From contig JAYESD010000009.1 in assembly GCA_036927565.1 (NCBI GenBank), positions 23,651,601 to 23,715,600 on the forward strand: 64,000 bases of DNA, in the 5' to 3' direction. The position numbers and the translations under genes were made by a program. The number at the start of each line of letters is the position of its first letter. Within the stretch, counting starts at the first letter, position 1. Of this stretch, positions 53,094 through 64,000 are shown one piece after another. The stretch is from Tuctoria greenei (taxonomy: Eukaryota > Streptophyta > Magnoliopsida > Poales > Poaceae). A model generated the notes under the pieces. It made no database searches. It was given only the letters and a program-made list of their open reading frames with translations, and was not told the DNA's origin.

Positions 53094-54574
53094 CTAGCTC
53101 CTCTTCAGCCAGAGCTGACGGAAAGGAGCTTCTTCTCGGCGCTTGTTATAGCGCTCGACATAGTTCTGGACCTCCTGACATTCTTCCAGGCTCTGTCTGT
53201 CTGTCTTGTGGATCGGACACCACGCCTTTGAAATTTTGCCATCTTCTGACGAAGGACGAGGTCGCTTCTCGCGGCGTGGCCCCCGGCCACCCGGAGCTGC
53301 AGCAGCTGCAGCGGCTGGTGCGCCAGCCGACGACTTCTTCTTGCCGTTGGGCTTCTTTTTCTTTTTGCCACTACTGGAGGTAGTGGCTTCAGTTTTGGAG
53401 GACTTCTTGTTAGCCTCCGGGGCTAGCTTTGAGTGCATTGCACGGCTCTCCGCAGCTCTAGCACATCCGTGACGCAGGTGACTTCTTTGATGGCCAGCTT
53501 CTCCAGTATCTTTTTATCTCGAACACCTTGTCTGAATGCAACGATAGTAGAAGATCTCGAAATCAAAGGAATAGTATTCCGTACCTAAGAAAACCGCTGG
53601 ATTAAGGATCGCAACGATTCTCCCGATGTTTGTTTTACAGCAAACAAATCCAATTCGATGCCAGACCGGGTGTAAGAACTCCCGAAGTTGGCAGTGAATT
53701 GCTGGCATAGCTCCGCCCAACTATTCATGGAGTCGTTGGAAGACTCATGAACCAGGACCTTGCAGTCCACATTAAAGCCATCGGGAAGTAATTGGCCATC
53801 ACAACCTCATCACACCCTGCTGCTAGTATAGCAGTAGAGTAGATTTGAAGAAATTCGGCGGGGTTGATAGTCCCGTCAAATTTTTCCGGCAAGTGAGGCC
53901 AGAACTTCTGTGGCCATCTCACCATGCGTAAATGCATGGACAGGGCAGAACAGCCTCCTCCTACTCCCTGAGGAGTAGGGTTGTCCCGAGCCTCTCGCCT
54001 CTCACGAGCACGCTCAATATGGACGCGGCCGTCCTGCTGCCGGTAACGGCGATCCAGTTCTGATCGCAGGTCATGAGTCGGAATCCTGGTGATGGTGTGG
54101 GTACGCCGTGCCTCGAGAGGCAACGAAGTTACCTATTGGGATGCATCACGTCTCCTTTGCTGTGAGACTTGGGGACCAAGTCAGCCTCACATGGTCCGTC
54201 GTTGTGATGGTCCTGGCCCCAAAGGGGGGGGGACTTTGATTGCTGATGCCCACGGTTGCAGCTGCAACCAGATGGTCAACATCAGCCCTCCACTGCTCCA
54301 TAGCACCCTGGGGTCCTCCTGGAGCCGGTGGGTGTTGTAGGAGAGCTCGTGCAGTAATGAGCGCGTGCTCTGGGTTGTTGTTCGCCGATGCAGTGATCGA
54401 CGCAGATGCACCATCTTGTTGCCCAACATTGTTTGCCAGAACAGATGGTGGCTGTGGTGCCATAGTGTCTGCTGAAACATTGGCACCTGCTAGCTGCTGC
54501 ATGTTGGAGGGATTGCCTCCAGCAGGTTGTTCAGCATGATTGCCGTTGGAAGATCTTGCAGCGGGATTCACCAT
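53094..54574 (-). pseudogene. Tat gypsy gag, fragmented
   Basis: From the ATG at 54574 (MVNPAARSSNGNHAEQPAGG): a Gln/Asn/Ala-rich N-terminus; then RWPQKFWPHLPEKFDGTINP and AEFLQIYSTAILAAGGCDEV-like capsid sequence in another frame; then fragments in two more frames (53770-53514), and a Lys-rich part with WCPIHKTDRQSLEECQEV (CX2H...C finger-like) to 53094. At least three frame changes. Confidence 0.82.
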
Positions 54575-54600
54575 CTTGAGATCTCGGGTGGTGATGCTCC

Positions 54601-54619
54601 CCCTACCTGGTGCGCCAAA
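54601..54619 (-). other. primer-binding site of Tat gypsy
   Basis: TTTGGCGCACCAGGTAGGG on the minus strand, directly after the 5' LTR end at 54620. Confidence 0.88.
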
Positions 54620-55474
54620 TGTCGGAGTGTAGCAACGACACTTCCCCCGGTACTACTAAGGTGTAGTCCGCGAAGGTTCTTGTTTCAGTTGGGCATGCAG
54701 AGATCAAGATCAAGATGGCGACACTGGAGATTTACGTGGTTCGGGCCGCCTGAGTGTAATACCCTACTCCATGGAGTGTGTGTGTGAGTATTGTATTATC
54801 AATTGCTAGAAAGCCTAGTCTTTGGCTCCACCTGGAGTTAGTTATCCTTTGTATCGTGCGGCTCAGTCCTTTTATAGTCCAAGGACAAACCGTTACATCA
54901 TTCACCAGGCCTGACATGTGGCCCTGGCGTATTAAATTGCCTAATACACTGTCTACAGGTATTAAGAATGGTTAATAGTGTGATAACATGCCTTAATGGC
55001 TGCGTTACCTCTATTAACGGTGCATTGATCGTGTGTCATTAATACAGCATTAACGACACATAATCAAGTCTTGTAACTGCCACTTCGATTGTCACTTGAA
55101 TGTTCGTGTTGAAGGAGATCTGCCAGTGTATACGTTGATGAAAGTCTGGAGGCTCCACACGTGGCAGCTTTGAAGCTTTCCTTTGTGGGGAGATGGCCCT
55201 GACACCATTGTACACATGTCAACACCGGAGCTTCCCTCTGCTGGGGGTTAGGTCTGGGGTCATTATACACGTGTTGATCGCGGAGCTTCCCTGTGTTGAG
55301 AGGTTACCTACGGATTTACATTACACGCATCAACCTCCGGAGCTACCCAAATGAGTGATGCAAGTATGGTGTAATATGACATGTGGGGCCTAAGGAGGCC
55401 TTAAATTTTGACGGGCACAACTCTTTTGCACTTCTTGCGATATCACAGGGTACCCGATACGCAAAGTGTCGACA
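54620..55474 (-). repeat. 5' LTR of Tat gypsy (855 bp)
   Basis: TGTCGGAGTGTAGCAACGAC to GCAAAGTGTCGACA, matching 40874-41726 with many substitutions. TATA (minus) near 54868-54877. Confidence 0.9.
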
Positions 55475-55568
55475 ATATCAGATTCAAAAATCTTCATTAC
55501 GCCATGTCGTATGATTTTCGGACACTCTCCAATCCACTTAGATTGAAGTGGATCCACTCCTGCCCAAA
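55475..55568. repeat. ~1.07-kb tandem repeat, copy B right part
   Basis: ATATCAGATTCAAAAATCTTC continues copy B after the gypsy; the same junction is uninterrupted in copy A at 39818-39835. Confidence 0.88.
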
Positions 55569-56523
55569 CAAGGTCATATGATGGCCGGACATGACAGGGA
55601 TAACGCCAGGATTAATTCCAGGAATCGTATCCTCGTCACTTGCAATCTATGCACCACCTGGGCCCAGGTTGTGCACTGGTCACCTGGCATATTCCCTATG
55701 TCTGCCCCTGCGCATGGTGTCCGTAACAAATTCGTGCGAGCAATTTTGACAAGCTGTGAACGATTTGTCCCACCTAAGAAAATTGCGCTCATTGCAACCA
55801 GAATATAAGGCAACACGCGCTATTGTCAATACACATCCGATTGAGAAAAGATATCGTACAAGACTCGGCCACGCTCTATTCGACATCGTTCGCTCGCCCG
55901 GTCGAAATCGAACGTGATGTGTATGAGGCGTGTTAGGGGGCGGATGATTTTTTTTATATAAGCCCTAGTCCCTTTCTATGTCAAATTAAAAAACTGTCTA
56001 TGAAGCCGATGGGACTTCGAGCCATTGCGTTAACCGAGAGGGATGCCAACCGCAGTTTTTTATAAGCATACTTTTCTCCGCGTACGCTAGGCCCTTTGCG
56101 TGTAAAATTAAAAATTTCTCCTTTTATCGAAAAACATCTCCTTTAGCGATGCCAAATTTCCCCCTTTAACCCACTTCATGTGTGAATCGAATTGTGTAAC
56201 CCTCCACACTGGGGGCCTCTAGAGTAGAGACAATGAATTTCAAAAAAGAAAAGAAAAGTGGAGACAATGAACTTCAGAAAAAAAAAGAATAGAAAGGAAG
56301 AGAAAAATTTTAAAAAAAATACGTACTACGTACGAGATTTAAGGTGAATGAGCCTGGTGAACGAAACTCTAAAACAGGAAATCGATTGACGCAGATTAAT
56401 CTAAGTCGTGATGCTACGCTTCTGTTCTTGTTTTTTGATGTTTTTTCTTTTCATGTTTTGTCATGTTGTTTTCCTGCCAAAATCTGAACAGTCGTGATGT
56501 TATTATTGCAAGGATTGGAACAG
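55569..56523. repeat. ~1.07-kb tandem repeat, copy C
   Basis: Same as copies A and B from CAAGGTCATATGATGG on; homology ends near GATTGGAACAG at 56523. Confidence 0.85.
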
Positions 56524-56652
56524 TCGCGAATGCTTTATGTTGATCCGAATACCACCCCCATTGCTACATTAACTTATTTAGATAACAATTTGCCAAAACC
56601 AGACGCGCGCCCGTAGATGGGCTCACGTGTCATAGGGACGAACACCAAGTGT

Positions 56653-56738
56653 CCCAGCACAGTTTCGGCCCAGAAATACAAAGTGACTCAGCGCAGTTTC
56701 AGCCCACGAATAACAAGCGGCCCAGCGAAGTGTTGGGC
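56653..56738. repeat. 34-bp tandem repeat, 2.5 copies
   Basis: Units start at 56653, 56687 and 56721 with CCCAGC or CTCAGC. Confidence 0.8.
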
Positions 56739-56830
56739 CTACTCTGATAGATTCACGTACGCTTTGTCCTGGCTGCCTCCCCGCCGGACCCTTCGATCCA
56801 CAATGGCCCCTCTCCCGATTGCACGAAACG

Positions 56831-56990
56831 TGCCTGGAGGAGCATCCGTCGGCCACCATGCTCTTGGAGGAGGATCTGCCGGCTGTCGCGCTCTTGGAGG
56901 AGCATCCGCCAGCCACCACGCTCTTGGAAGAGCGTCTCCCATCCACCGGCGTTGAGGACCATCCGCCGGCCGCCACACGTGGAGGAGCAA
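56831..56990. repeat. 30-bp tandem repeat, about five copies
   Basis: CTCTTGGAGGAG or a variant at 56861, 56891 and 56921, with weaker units on both sides. A 30-bp period keeps frames open on both strands. Confidence 0.8.
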
Positions 56991-57070
56991 CAGCGCTATG
57001 TACAATTGCTCACATAATGTTATTGTAGTTCTATCCTCTTATGGATACTATGATTGAATTGTAGGAAGCG

Positions 57071-59474
57071 ATGTCAGAAGATAAGACATGGATGGGAAAA
57101 TACGGGCATGAGAAGGAGTGGTAGGATGGAATGAAGTCATTTTTAAATTTAGCATTCCAGGGCACTCGTGAAGAAGAAACTAAGCCTTCTCCTTGCATGA
57201 AATGTCGTAATATTTGTCACGGGACACGCAAGGAAGTTCATCTTCACTTGCTTCATAATGTGATGTCATTTGATTATACTTGTTGGGTACACCCTGGAGA
57301 AAAATGAGTTGAGAAAAATATTGCTGAGCAATAAGCAAATAATGAGGAGATAATTTTTGATGATGCTGCTATGGAAAATATGTTGTCCAGTGTACTTAGA
57401 GGCACTGATCATGGTGGTACTTCTGCCGATGTTGATGATCCAGAAAATGCTATAAACCAGCAGGAGCCAACTGGCTGTGCAAAGGCATTCTATGACTTAT
57501 TAAATGATTCCAAAAAGGAGTTGTATCTAGGTTGTGAGAAGGTGACCCAATTATCCTTCATTGTCAGGTTGTACTAGATAATTTTTTTAACTGGTTTGAG
57601 CAAAAAAGCGTGTGAGTTGATCCTTGAACTATTCTCATATGTGCTTCCAGAGGGCCACTATTCTCTGCTGGATCGATGCCCAAAATGTGGTGAATTAAGA
57701 TGGAAAAATAGTCCTGGTGGGGATACAAGAGAGGCTTTAATTTGTGGAAAAGCCAAGAAGCTTGTAGCATGCAAGATTCTACGATAATTCCCTCTTATTC
57801 CTCGTCTTCAAAGGTTTTATATGGCATAATCAATGGCATCAAACATGTGCTGGCACAAATGAGAACGTATTGATGATGGAATATTACGCCATCCTGCAGA
57901 TTCGAAAGCATGGAAGCATTTTGATAGCATTCACCCAAATTTCTCATCTGATCCTCGCAACATAAGACTTGGGCTAACATCTGATTGTTTCAATCCTTTT
58001 GGAGTAATGAATGTTTCTTACAGTACATGGCTTGTGATTCTAATCCCTTATAATCTACCACCTTGGTTGTGTATGAAGCGACCTTATTGGTTGATGTCAA
58101 TGATAATTCCTGGGCCAAAGTCACCTGGAAACAACATTGATGTGTATTTGCAGCATTTAATTGATGAGCTACTAAGATTATGGTGTGATGGTGTTGAAAC
58201 AAATGATAGTTCAAAGAAAGAGACATTTCTCATGCGAGCTTCTATATTGTGGACAATAAATGATTTTTCCAGCATATGCAATGCTATGTGGATGGAGCAC
58301 AAAAGGTAGGCTAGCATGTCCATACTGCCATGTAAACACTGAAGCCTTGTGGTTGAAACATGGACGAAAGTATTGCTACATGGGTCATCGTCGTTTCCTA
58401 CCTGAGGATCACAGGTGGCGTCGAGACAAAGATTCTTTCAACAACAAGATAGGGAATAGAGAGGCTCCAACATCACTCTCTGGTCACGAAGTACTCCAAC
58501 AATATGAGACTTTTGATCAAGTGAGTTTTGGACAGACGAATAATAAGAGAAAGCGCACTAAGGAAGGTTTGTGGCATAGTTGGAAGAAGAAAAGTATATT
58601 TTTTCAGCTCCCGTATTTGAAGACATTGCTAATAAGGCATAACTTGGATATCATGCACATTGAGAAAAACAATTGTGATAGCATATTGGAGACATTGCCT
58701 AATATGGATGGTGAAACAAAAGATAGTCTACAAGCTCGTCTTGAAATGCAGGAAATGGGTATACGGCCAAAGCAACATCCGGTGGGTATGAAAGGGAAGT
58801 ATGATTGTCCATCAGCATCATATACTTTGCAAAAAGATCAAAAGACCACCTTGTGCAAGTTTTTGGCGGATGTGAAGATGCCCGATGGTAATGCCTCCAA
58901 CATCAAGGGATGTGTGGACATAATAGCACGTAAGGTATCATGTCTAAAAATTCATGACTATCATATTATATTTCAGAAGCTCCTTCCTATTTCAATATAT
59001 TTCATATTTCCTCAAAAGGTTGTCAAACCTTTAATTGAGTTTAGTAGATTCTTTTCTGGAATTTGTTCTAAAGAATTGGCGGAACCAGATTTGGATAAGA
59101 TGATTAAACAATTTCCTGAAACAATTTGTAAGCTTGAGATGTTGCTTCCTCCCACTTTCTTTGATATCATGGTACATCTTCCAATCCATCTTGCCGAAGA
59201 AGCTCGCTTCGGTGGACCTGTTTCTTACAGATGGATGTATCCAATTGAGAGGTACCTTGGTACATTGAAGAGGTATGTACGTAACAGAGCTCACCCGGAG
59301 GTTTCTATAGTTGTGGGACATATTATGAAAGAGTGTATGACTTTTTGTAGTTAGTTTGTATAACATTAGCACCAAGCTTAATAGGCCAGAACGTAATGAA
59401 GCTGCAGCTATGAATGAATCTTCTCTCGAGTCTAATATATTACAGAAGTTGATAATTCTAAAAAAGGGTTTAAA
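57071..59474 (+). pseudogene. CACTA TNP2 transposase (Transposase_21 type), multiply broken
   Basis: ATG at 57071 gives MSEDKTWMGKYGHEKEW with a stop right after, then GMKSFLNLAFQGTREEE and CMKCRNICHG, the transposase-associated domain. Next LSKKACELILELFSYVLPEG and a short CPKCGELRW. The core follows: RLGLTSDCFNPFGVMNVSYS, NLPPWLCMKRPYWLMSMIIP, GPKSPGNNIDVYLQHLIDEL, then (frame of 58260) GWSTKGRLACPYCHVNTEAL and HLPIHLAEEARFGGPVSYRW with IERYLGTLKRYVRNRAHPE (DUF4218 type). Several stops and frame changes near 57116, 57309, 57790-57880, 58308 and 59352. The copia family 3 LTR at 59475 cuts the 3' end. Confidence 0.87.
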
Positions 59475-61219
59475 TGTATGAGACCTATGTGTGTTGAATA
59501 CATTGGCTTGTATTGAATACATTGGCTTTGATAATATAAGTTCTAAAATTCTGCCAAAACACCGTATTTAGCAAGGTTCGACTCTAGCTCCGAGCTTCTG
59601 CAAGGTCCAACAAAAGGTTTGACTTTCTTTGTCAAGGTCCAACATGTTTTTTGGTAGCTCCGGTGAGCATTGTCTTAGCTTCAACATTCTTTGTTAAGCT
59701 CTGATATGTTTTGCTAGGTCCGACTTATGTTGGTTAGCTCTGACATGTTTTTCTAGCTCCGGCTACTGGGTTGCCTAGTTCCGACCAGCTTCGGTAAGCT
59801 CTGGCGCTAGGTTGTACTAGCTTTGGTAAGCTCTGATTCAAGGTCCGGTTAACTTTGGCAAGGTTCGGAGCTTGATCGCAGTGGCTCTTCTTTTAATTTG
59901 AAATGTTTTGAACTTGCTTTTTGGATTATGGAAAGTTTACTTAGTTTTCTTTTACTAAGTTTTAGGTGTGTTTCGGTGGTTATGGTTGATATCTTTTTGC
60001 TAAGGTTTGCAACATACTTATGTGAGGTGCTCACGTAATGTGTTGTAGTTATCGGAACTAACGAGAGTGAAGTCGAGGACTTGTGCTCAGAATTATCGGT
60101 TGTTTGTTCATGTGCAGTTCTTGCTTGAGTTCAAGACATGGCTGGTGATGGGATCCATTGAACTAGTCTTAGGGAGAAGATGAGGTTCAACAACCAAGTT
60201 CGGGAGGAATTGTAGTTGAGTTGATCGGGAGGTCGCGCATCATGTTTAAATCAAGAACAATGCATATGAAGGTATTGTAGACATCGTTGGAAGATGTTTG
60301 CACATGTGCAAGGTGTGCATGGACGTGGCTACATGGTTCCGAGGCGTGATGAAGGAATGGGGACGTAAAAAATTGGTCGGAAAAGTCCAACTGACTAGGT
60401 TATGGACTCAGACTGCAGCTGAGTCGTGTTTGACTCAAATATGGAAAGTTTTGAGTTGGTTATGATAGAGTTTCGTGTGGGTCACAAATTTGAGTTGTTT
60501 TAGGAATGTGGTATACATTCCTAAGGTCTTTGGAAGTCTTAAGATTGCTTCTATCTGCATATAGAAGAGTCTTGAGCAGTTATGGAATGTTTTGATTCGT
60601 GAATTTAGTAGGGTTAGAGTCCTAGTTGAGATTGGGTTAGCCTAAGGGCTGGTTATATAAGCAAGAGAGGCCAAAGCTCATGGTATACAACTTTGGGGAT
60701 GTTCCTCTTGTATTCTATTGAATAAATATCATAGTTTAAAGGAACTTTTGTGCCTTGTTCGTCCAACTTGTTCCAGACAAGTTTTTCTCGTCGAGTTTCT
60801 ACACGACACTACCTTTCTTCGGTGGTTTCATCATAACTCAATTTTTACAGATCCAATTGACGTGATTCTTTTTGGGACGTCTTCACAACATGATTATCTA
60901 TCATATGTCAAAATTTCACGGTCATTAGATTTGTGGTTTCTGATATACATGAGTTTCTTTGTAGTGTTCCAGGACTGTTTTTCTCGGGTAGGACAGATTG
61001 ACCTTTGTTGGATCTTTCGATCGTAACTTGAGTCTTTCTCGACGGATTTGAGTGATTCTTGTTGTCTCGTCTTCGTGTCTTGATTATCTCTGATATCTAT
61101 TACTTTTGTCATGGTGAAACACGGTTATATTAGTCTCACACACAATTTATTTAATAGATCATTTTTCTGCCGAGGGGTTTTCATTGCTTTCGCTAAAAAA
61201 GTATTAAATCTACCATTCA
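59475..61219 (+). repeat. 5' LTR of copia family 3, 3' end missing
   Basis: Colinear with 44581-46426, with TATA box TATATAAG at 60654-60661, and the short-motif array at 59575-59875. Homology breaks after ACCATTCACCCC near 61219, where CTCTGGTAGCTTTTCA should follow. A 17-bp phrase (TTGAATACATTGGCTT) is duplicated near 59500. Confidence 0.85.
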
Positions 61220-64000
61220 CCCCAGCTGAAAAAGTTTTCACCACAGCGCTGCTTTGAATGCAGTAAGACAGGACACTTCTGTACAGAATGCCCTAATCTT
61301 TCAGGTCCTACTACTCGTGATGAGAAGCAGAACAAGGTCATGACTATCTCTAGAAACTCCAACAAGAAAAAGAAGGGTACCATAGGACGCAAGATGATGA
61401 ACAACTTCATCACCACACTTCAAGAGCTCAGTTCAAGTGACGTAGACTTTGTTAGTGATGAAGATGATGACGATCTGGCCAACTTATGCTTTATGGCGGG
61501 CAAGTCAAGATCGAGTATGGAGGAGAGGGAGAGATAAAAATAAGACATTGCCGAGTCCGCTGGCACGAGGAGCCAAAAGGGAATTCTTTTGTGGAAATGA
61601 AAGATTAGGCAGCGCTAAAGCTCTTACAATGTATTTCAAAGTTAGGCCATAAGACTTTACTGAGGTTTTGGGAAGGATACACCGGAAAAGAAGAGGCGAA
61701 GAAATGTGTGATGCTATTTCTCGTGCCATTGTTATAGTTAAGAAAAAGGACAAAAAGCTTAGGGACAATGCTCTTAAAATTGAGTCACTAGAATCTGACA
61801 TTAATCATTTTAAATCCTTGATTCCTATGGATGATTCTTGTTCCTCATGCGATTTAATATATAAACAATTGTCCTCATTGAGAAGTGCGCACACCTCCAC
61901 ACTTGATAAACTTGAGTTAGAAATTGAAAAGAACAGAGAGCTTGCTACACTTAATAATAAAAACTTGAAAGATGCTAGCTGTTCTATAATTGATTTGCAT
62001 TGTTGTACTTGTGATGATCTTGATAAGAAACTACAAGATGCTATGAATGAAATTTCTATATTGAACAATGCTTTACATTCTCATGAAGTTAAATATTATT
62101 CCAATTGCAAATTAAAATGAAAAACTTCATGTGAAAATTGCTTTGATCTGTCCAATAAACTTGATGACATGCATAGGACATTAGATCGGTTTTGTAATGG
62201 GAATAAGAACATAAACTTGCTGTTCCAAGTCTTGAAATGATAAAACTGGTTTTTGTTTTGATTATCATGCTCATGCAAAGGCACATCCACCTAAAATTGT
62301 AAAGTAATTAGGAAGTGGTTTGATTCCAACAGTTTCTAAACAAAAAGAAGTGGTTTTCAAATCTGCAGGAGTGTTGTCTCATTAGGTTTCAAATAAAAAT
62401 GTTGTTTGCTCATCTAGACATGAACTCAAAGTTAAATTTCATTGTACCTACTATGGTAGAGATGGTCATGTCATAGATTTTTGTTATAGACTAGCTAAAC
62501 AATAGAAAAAGGAAAGAATGATTGCTAGATCTCATAACTTTCATGCAAAATTTGCTGCACTAGCTAAACCAAATGATAGGAACATGCAATCTGCTGTAAT
62601 GAGTCGAAAACATGCGAAGTTTGCTCCCAAACCTACTATTTTTCGTGCTACACATGTAACATCTTGTAGGACAGTAGTTGGGTACAAAAATCCTCAAGCT
62701 TTGGCTCATAAACCTACTATTTTATCTCAGCTTTCGCGTGTTATTCCTGCTAGACGTTGTGTGACTCAGTACGGGATTCCTAAATGCCTTTTGACTAACC
62801 CCAGTATTGAGTCATCGATGTATTGTGCCTCTATGTAGGTTACACGCTTGAGGAAGGAGAACATTTGGATTGTGGTTTCAGGTTGCTCACGCAACATGAC
62901 CAGTAACAAAGAATGGTTCTCCTCCCTCTCTTTTGTGCCACGTGTAGAGAATGTTACTTTTGTCGATAATTCTTCAACTCCTATAATTGCTAAGGGTTCA
63001 GTTAGAGTAAATGATCACTACACATTGAAGGATGTGGCACTTGTCAAAAATTTGAAATAGAACTTGCTTTCTATTTCACAATTGCGAGATGAAAATCTGG
63101 AAATTATTTTCAATAAAAACTGCTGCAAAGTTGTAGGTTGAAATAGTGAGCTTATTTTTAACATGTCTCGGTTTGGAAGAGTTTTTAAAGCTAATTTTGA
63201 TATGTCTTCCTCTAAGCATAGGTGTCTAGTTGCTAATGATTCAAAGGACTTATATTTTTGGCATCGTAGACTTGGTCACGTAGCTTTGATCATCTAACGC
63301 GTGCTAGTGCTGTTGATCACATACGTGGGCTGCCTAAGCTTAAATGGGACAAGGAAATTGTGTGCTCTTCTTGTAGACATGCTAAGATGGTTGCAGGTTC
63401 ACATACTCCTCTCACAATGATCATGACAACTGAATCGGGCCAACTTTTGCACCTTGACACCGTAGGACCTTCACGTATTCTATCCTTTGGAGGTAAATGG
63501 TATGTTCTTGTGATTGTTGATGATTATTCTAGATACTCTTGGGTTTACTTTATGGATCTACGAATGAAGCTCTTAGTCACTTTAAAACTTTATTTCTTAG
63601 ATTAACAATTGACCACCCATGATCATTAAAATCAATTAGAAGTGATAACGGAACCAAATTTAAAAATCAATCTTTTGATCACTTTTGTTCTGAAAATGGA
63701 ATAGATCATCAATTTTATTCACCATATGTACCTCAACAAAATGGTGTTGTAGAAAGAAAGAACAAACCTTAGTTGAGATGGCTAGGACTATGCTTGATGA
63801 ATATCAAACTCCTTGGAAATTTTGGGCTGATGCAATTGCAACCGCTTGTTATGTCTCAAATCGTGTTTTCTTGTGTGCTAAGCTAGGTAAAACACCATAT
63901 GAGCTCCGGTTTGAACATAGGCCCAGTGTTACACACTTTCGGGTCTTTGGTTGCAAATGCTTTATTAAGAAACATGGTAATCTTGATAAATTTAAACCTA
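61220..64000 (+). pseudogene. copia family 3 gag-pol remnant
   Basis: gag starts inside with a CCHC knuckle CFECSKTGHFCTEC (61248-61290). Then come an acidic/Lys-rich region, a coiled-coil stretch (61668-62120), a degenerate second zinc-like motif, and the protease block WIVVSGCSRNMTSNKEWF (62866 on), where the catalytic Asp of DSG is replaced by Val (GTT at 62875-62877). Next are FWHRRLGHV and CSSCRHAK (GAG-pre-integrase) and the integrase core with LHLDTVGP, RSDNGTKF and GVVERKN. Many stops (for example 62120, 62836, 63058, 63140) and frameshifts near 63285, 63600 and 63765. RT lies beyond the window. Confidence 0.87.

Larger units (their letters stand above)
40874..55474 (-). mobile_element. 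Tat-lineage Ty3/gypsy element, full length but decayed, TSD ATATC
   Basis: Two LTRs (40874-41726 and 54620-55474, TGTCGG/TGTCGA to CGACA) are flanked by the 5-bp duplication ATATC (40869-40873 and 55475-55479). On the minus strand from the right: primer-binding site, gag, protease, RT, RNase H, a second RNase H, integrase, then a plus-strand accessory ORF, PPT and 3' LTR. This order, with two RNase H domains and an antisense ORF, marks the Tat lineage. Every ORF is interrupted. Confidence 0.93.
56524..57070. other. GGCCCA-rich sequence with two minisatellites; no gene assigned
   Basis: A 34-bp unit (CCCAGCACAGTTTCGGCCCA and so on) occurs 2.5 times at 56653-56738, and a 30-bp unit (CTCTTGGAGGAGCATCCGCC) about five times at 56831-56990. 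A short frame starts at ATG 56802 (MAPLPIARN). It looks like a promoter and first-exon fragment, but I cannot assign a gene. Confidence 0.4.
59475..64000 (+). mobile_element. copia retrotransposon family 3, truncated 5' region, 3' part outside window
   Basis: 5' LTR from TGTATGAGACCTATG at 59475 to about 61219, then directly gag sequence, so the LTR end, primer site and gag start are deleted. The rest is gag-pol decayed by stops and frameshifts, running off the window. Its LTR matches the solo LTR at 44581-46426. Confidence 0.85.

Overview
The window reads as nuclear DNA of a grass (Poaceae), and almost all of it is nested transposable elements. I found no convincing intact host gene. Pointers to a grass: Tat-lineage gypsy elements with antisense extra ORFs, SIRE-lineage copia elements with an ORF after pol, a CTCCCTCC-type Stowaway MITE flanked by TA, and CACTA elements. 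The stacking, truncations and nonsense mutations suggest an intergenic or heterochromatic block. Species cannot be told from the sequence.

Layout. (1) 1-7375: 3' part of a SIRE-like copia (+): open pol, a spacer, a downstream ORF3 with one in-frame stop, polypurine tract, 3' LTR. Its end and flank are tandemly duplicated and merge into a 69-bp minisatellite (to ~8600). (2) ~8600-14241: Tat gypsy remnants: an antisense accessory ORF, one LTR (12381-13468), then primer-binding site, gag scraps and protease, cut at 14242 by a CACTA end. (3) 14242-~17370: CACTA 5' end with a subterminal repeat array and an exon-intron transposase ORF on the minus strand; a Stowaway MITE follows. (4) ~19100-20690: LTR remnant with a duplicated Athila-type primer-binding region. 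(5) 22583-38466: a gypsy-type element with ~3.5-kb LTRs and no visible pol. Its LTR carries a heat-shock-element-like decamer array. A second SIRE-like copia (26950-37618, minus strand) is inserted in it, with 5-bp duplication CACAC. (6) 38827-56523: three tandem copies of an unclassified ~1.07-kb repeat. The middle copy is split by a complete but decayed Tat gypsy (40874-55474, minus strand, duplication ATATC), whose antisense ORF holds a solo LTR of a third copia family (44581-46426). (7) 56650-59474: short minisatellites and a CACTA TNP2 pseudogene. (8) 59475-64000: the third copia family again, LTR plus decayed gag-pol, running off the window.

How the parts work together: the SIRE elements carry gag, protease, integrase, reverse transcriptase and RNase H in one frame and ORF3 separately. 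Just before the ORF3 start lies a 3'-splice-site-like signal, and palindrome arrays sit at matching places in the LTR and the pol-ORF3 spacer. The two families share this architecture but use different palindromes. Together with the heat-shock-like LTR array, this is what I would look at first.
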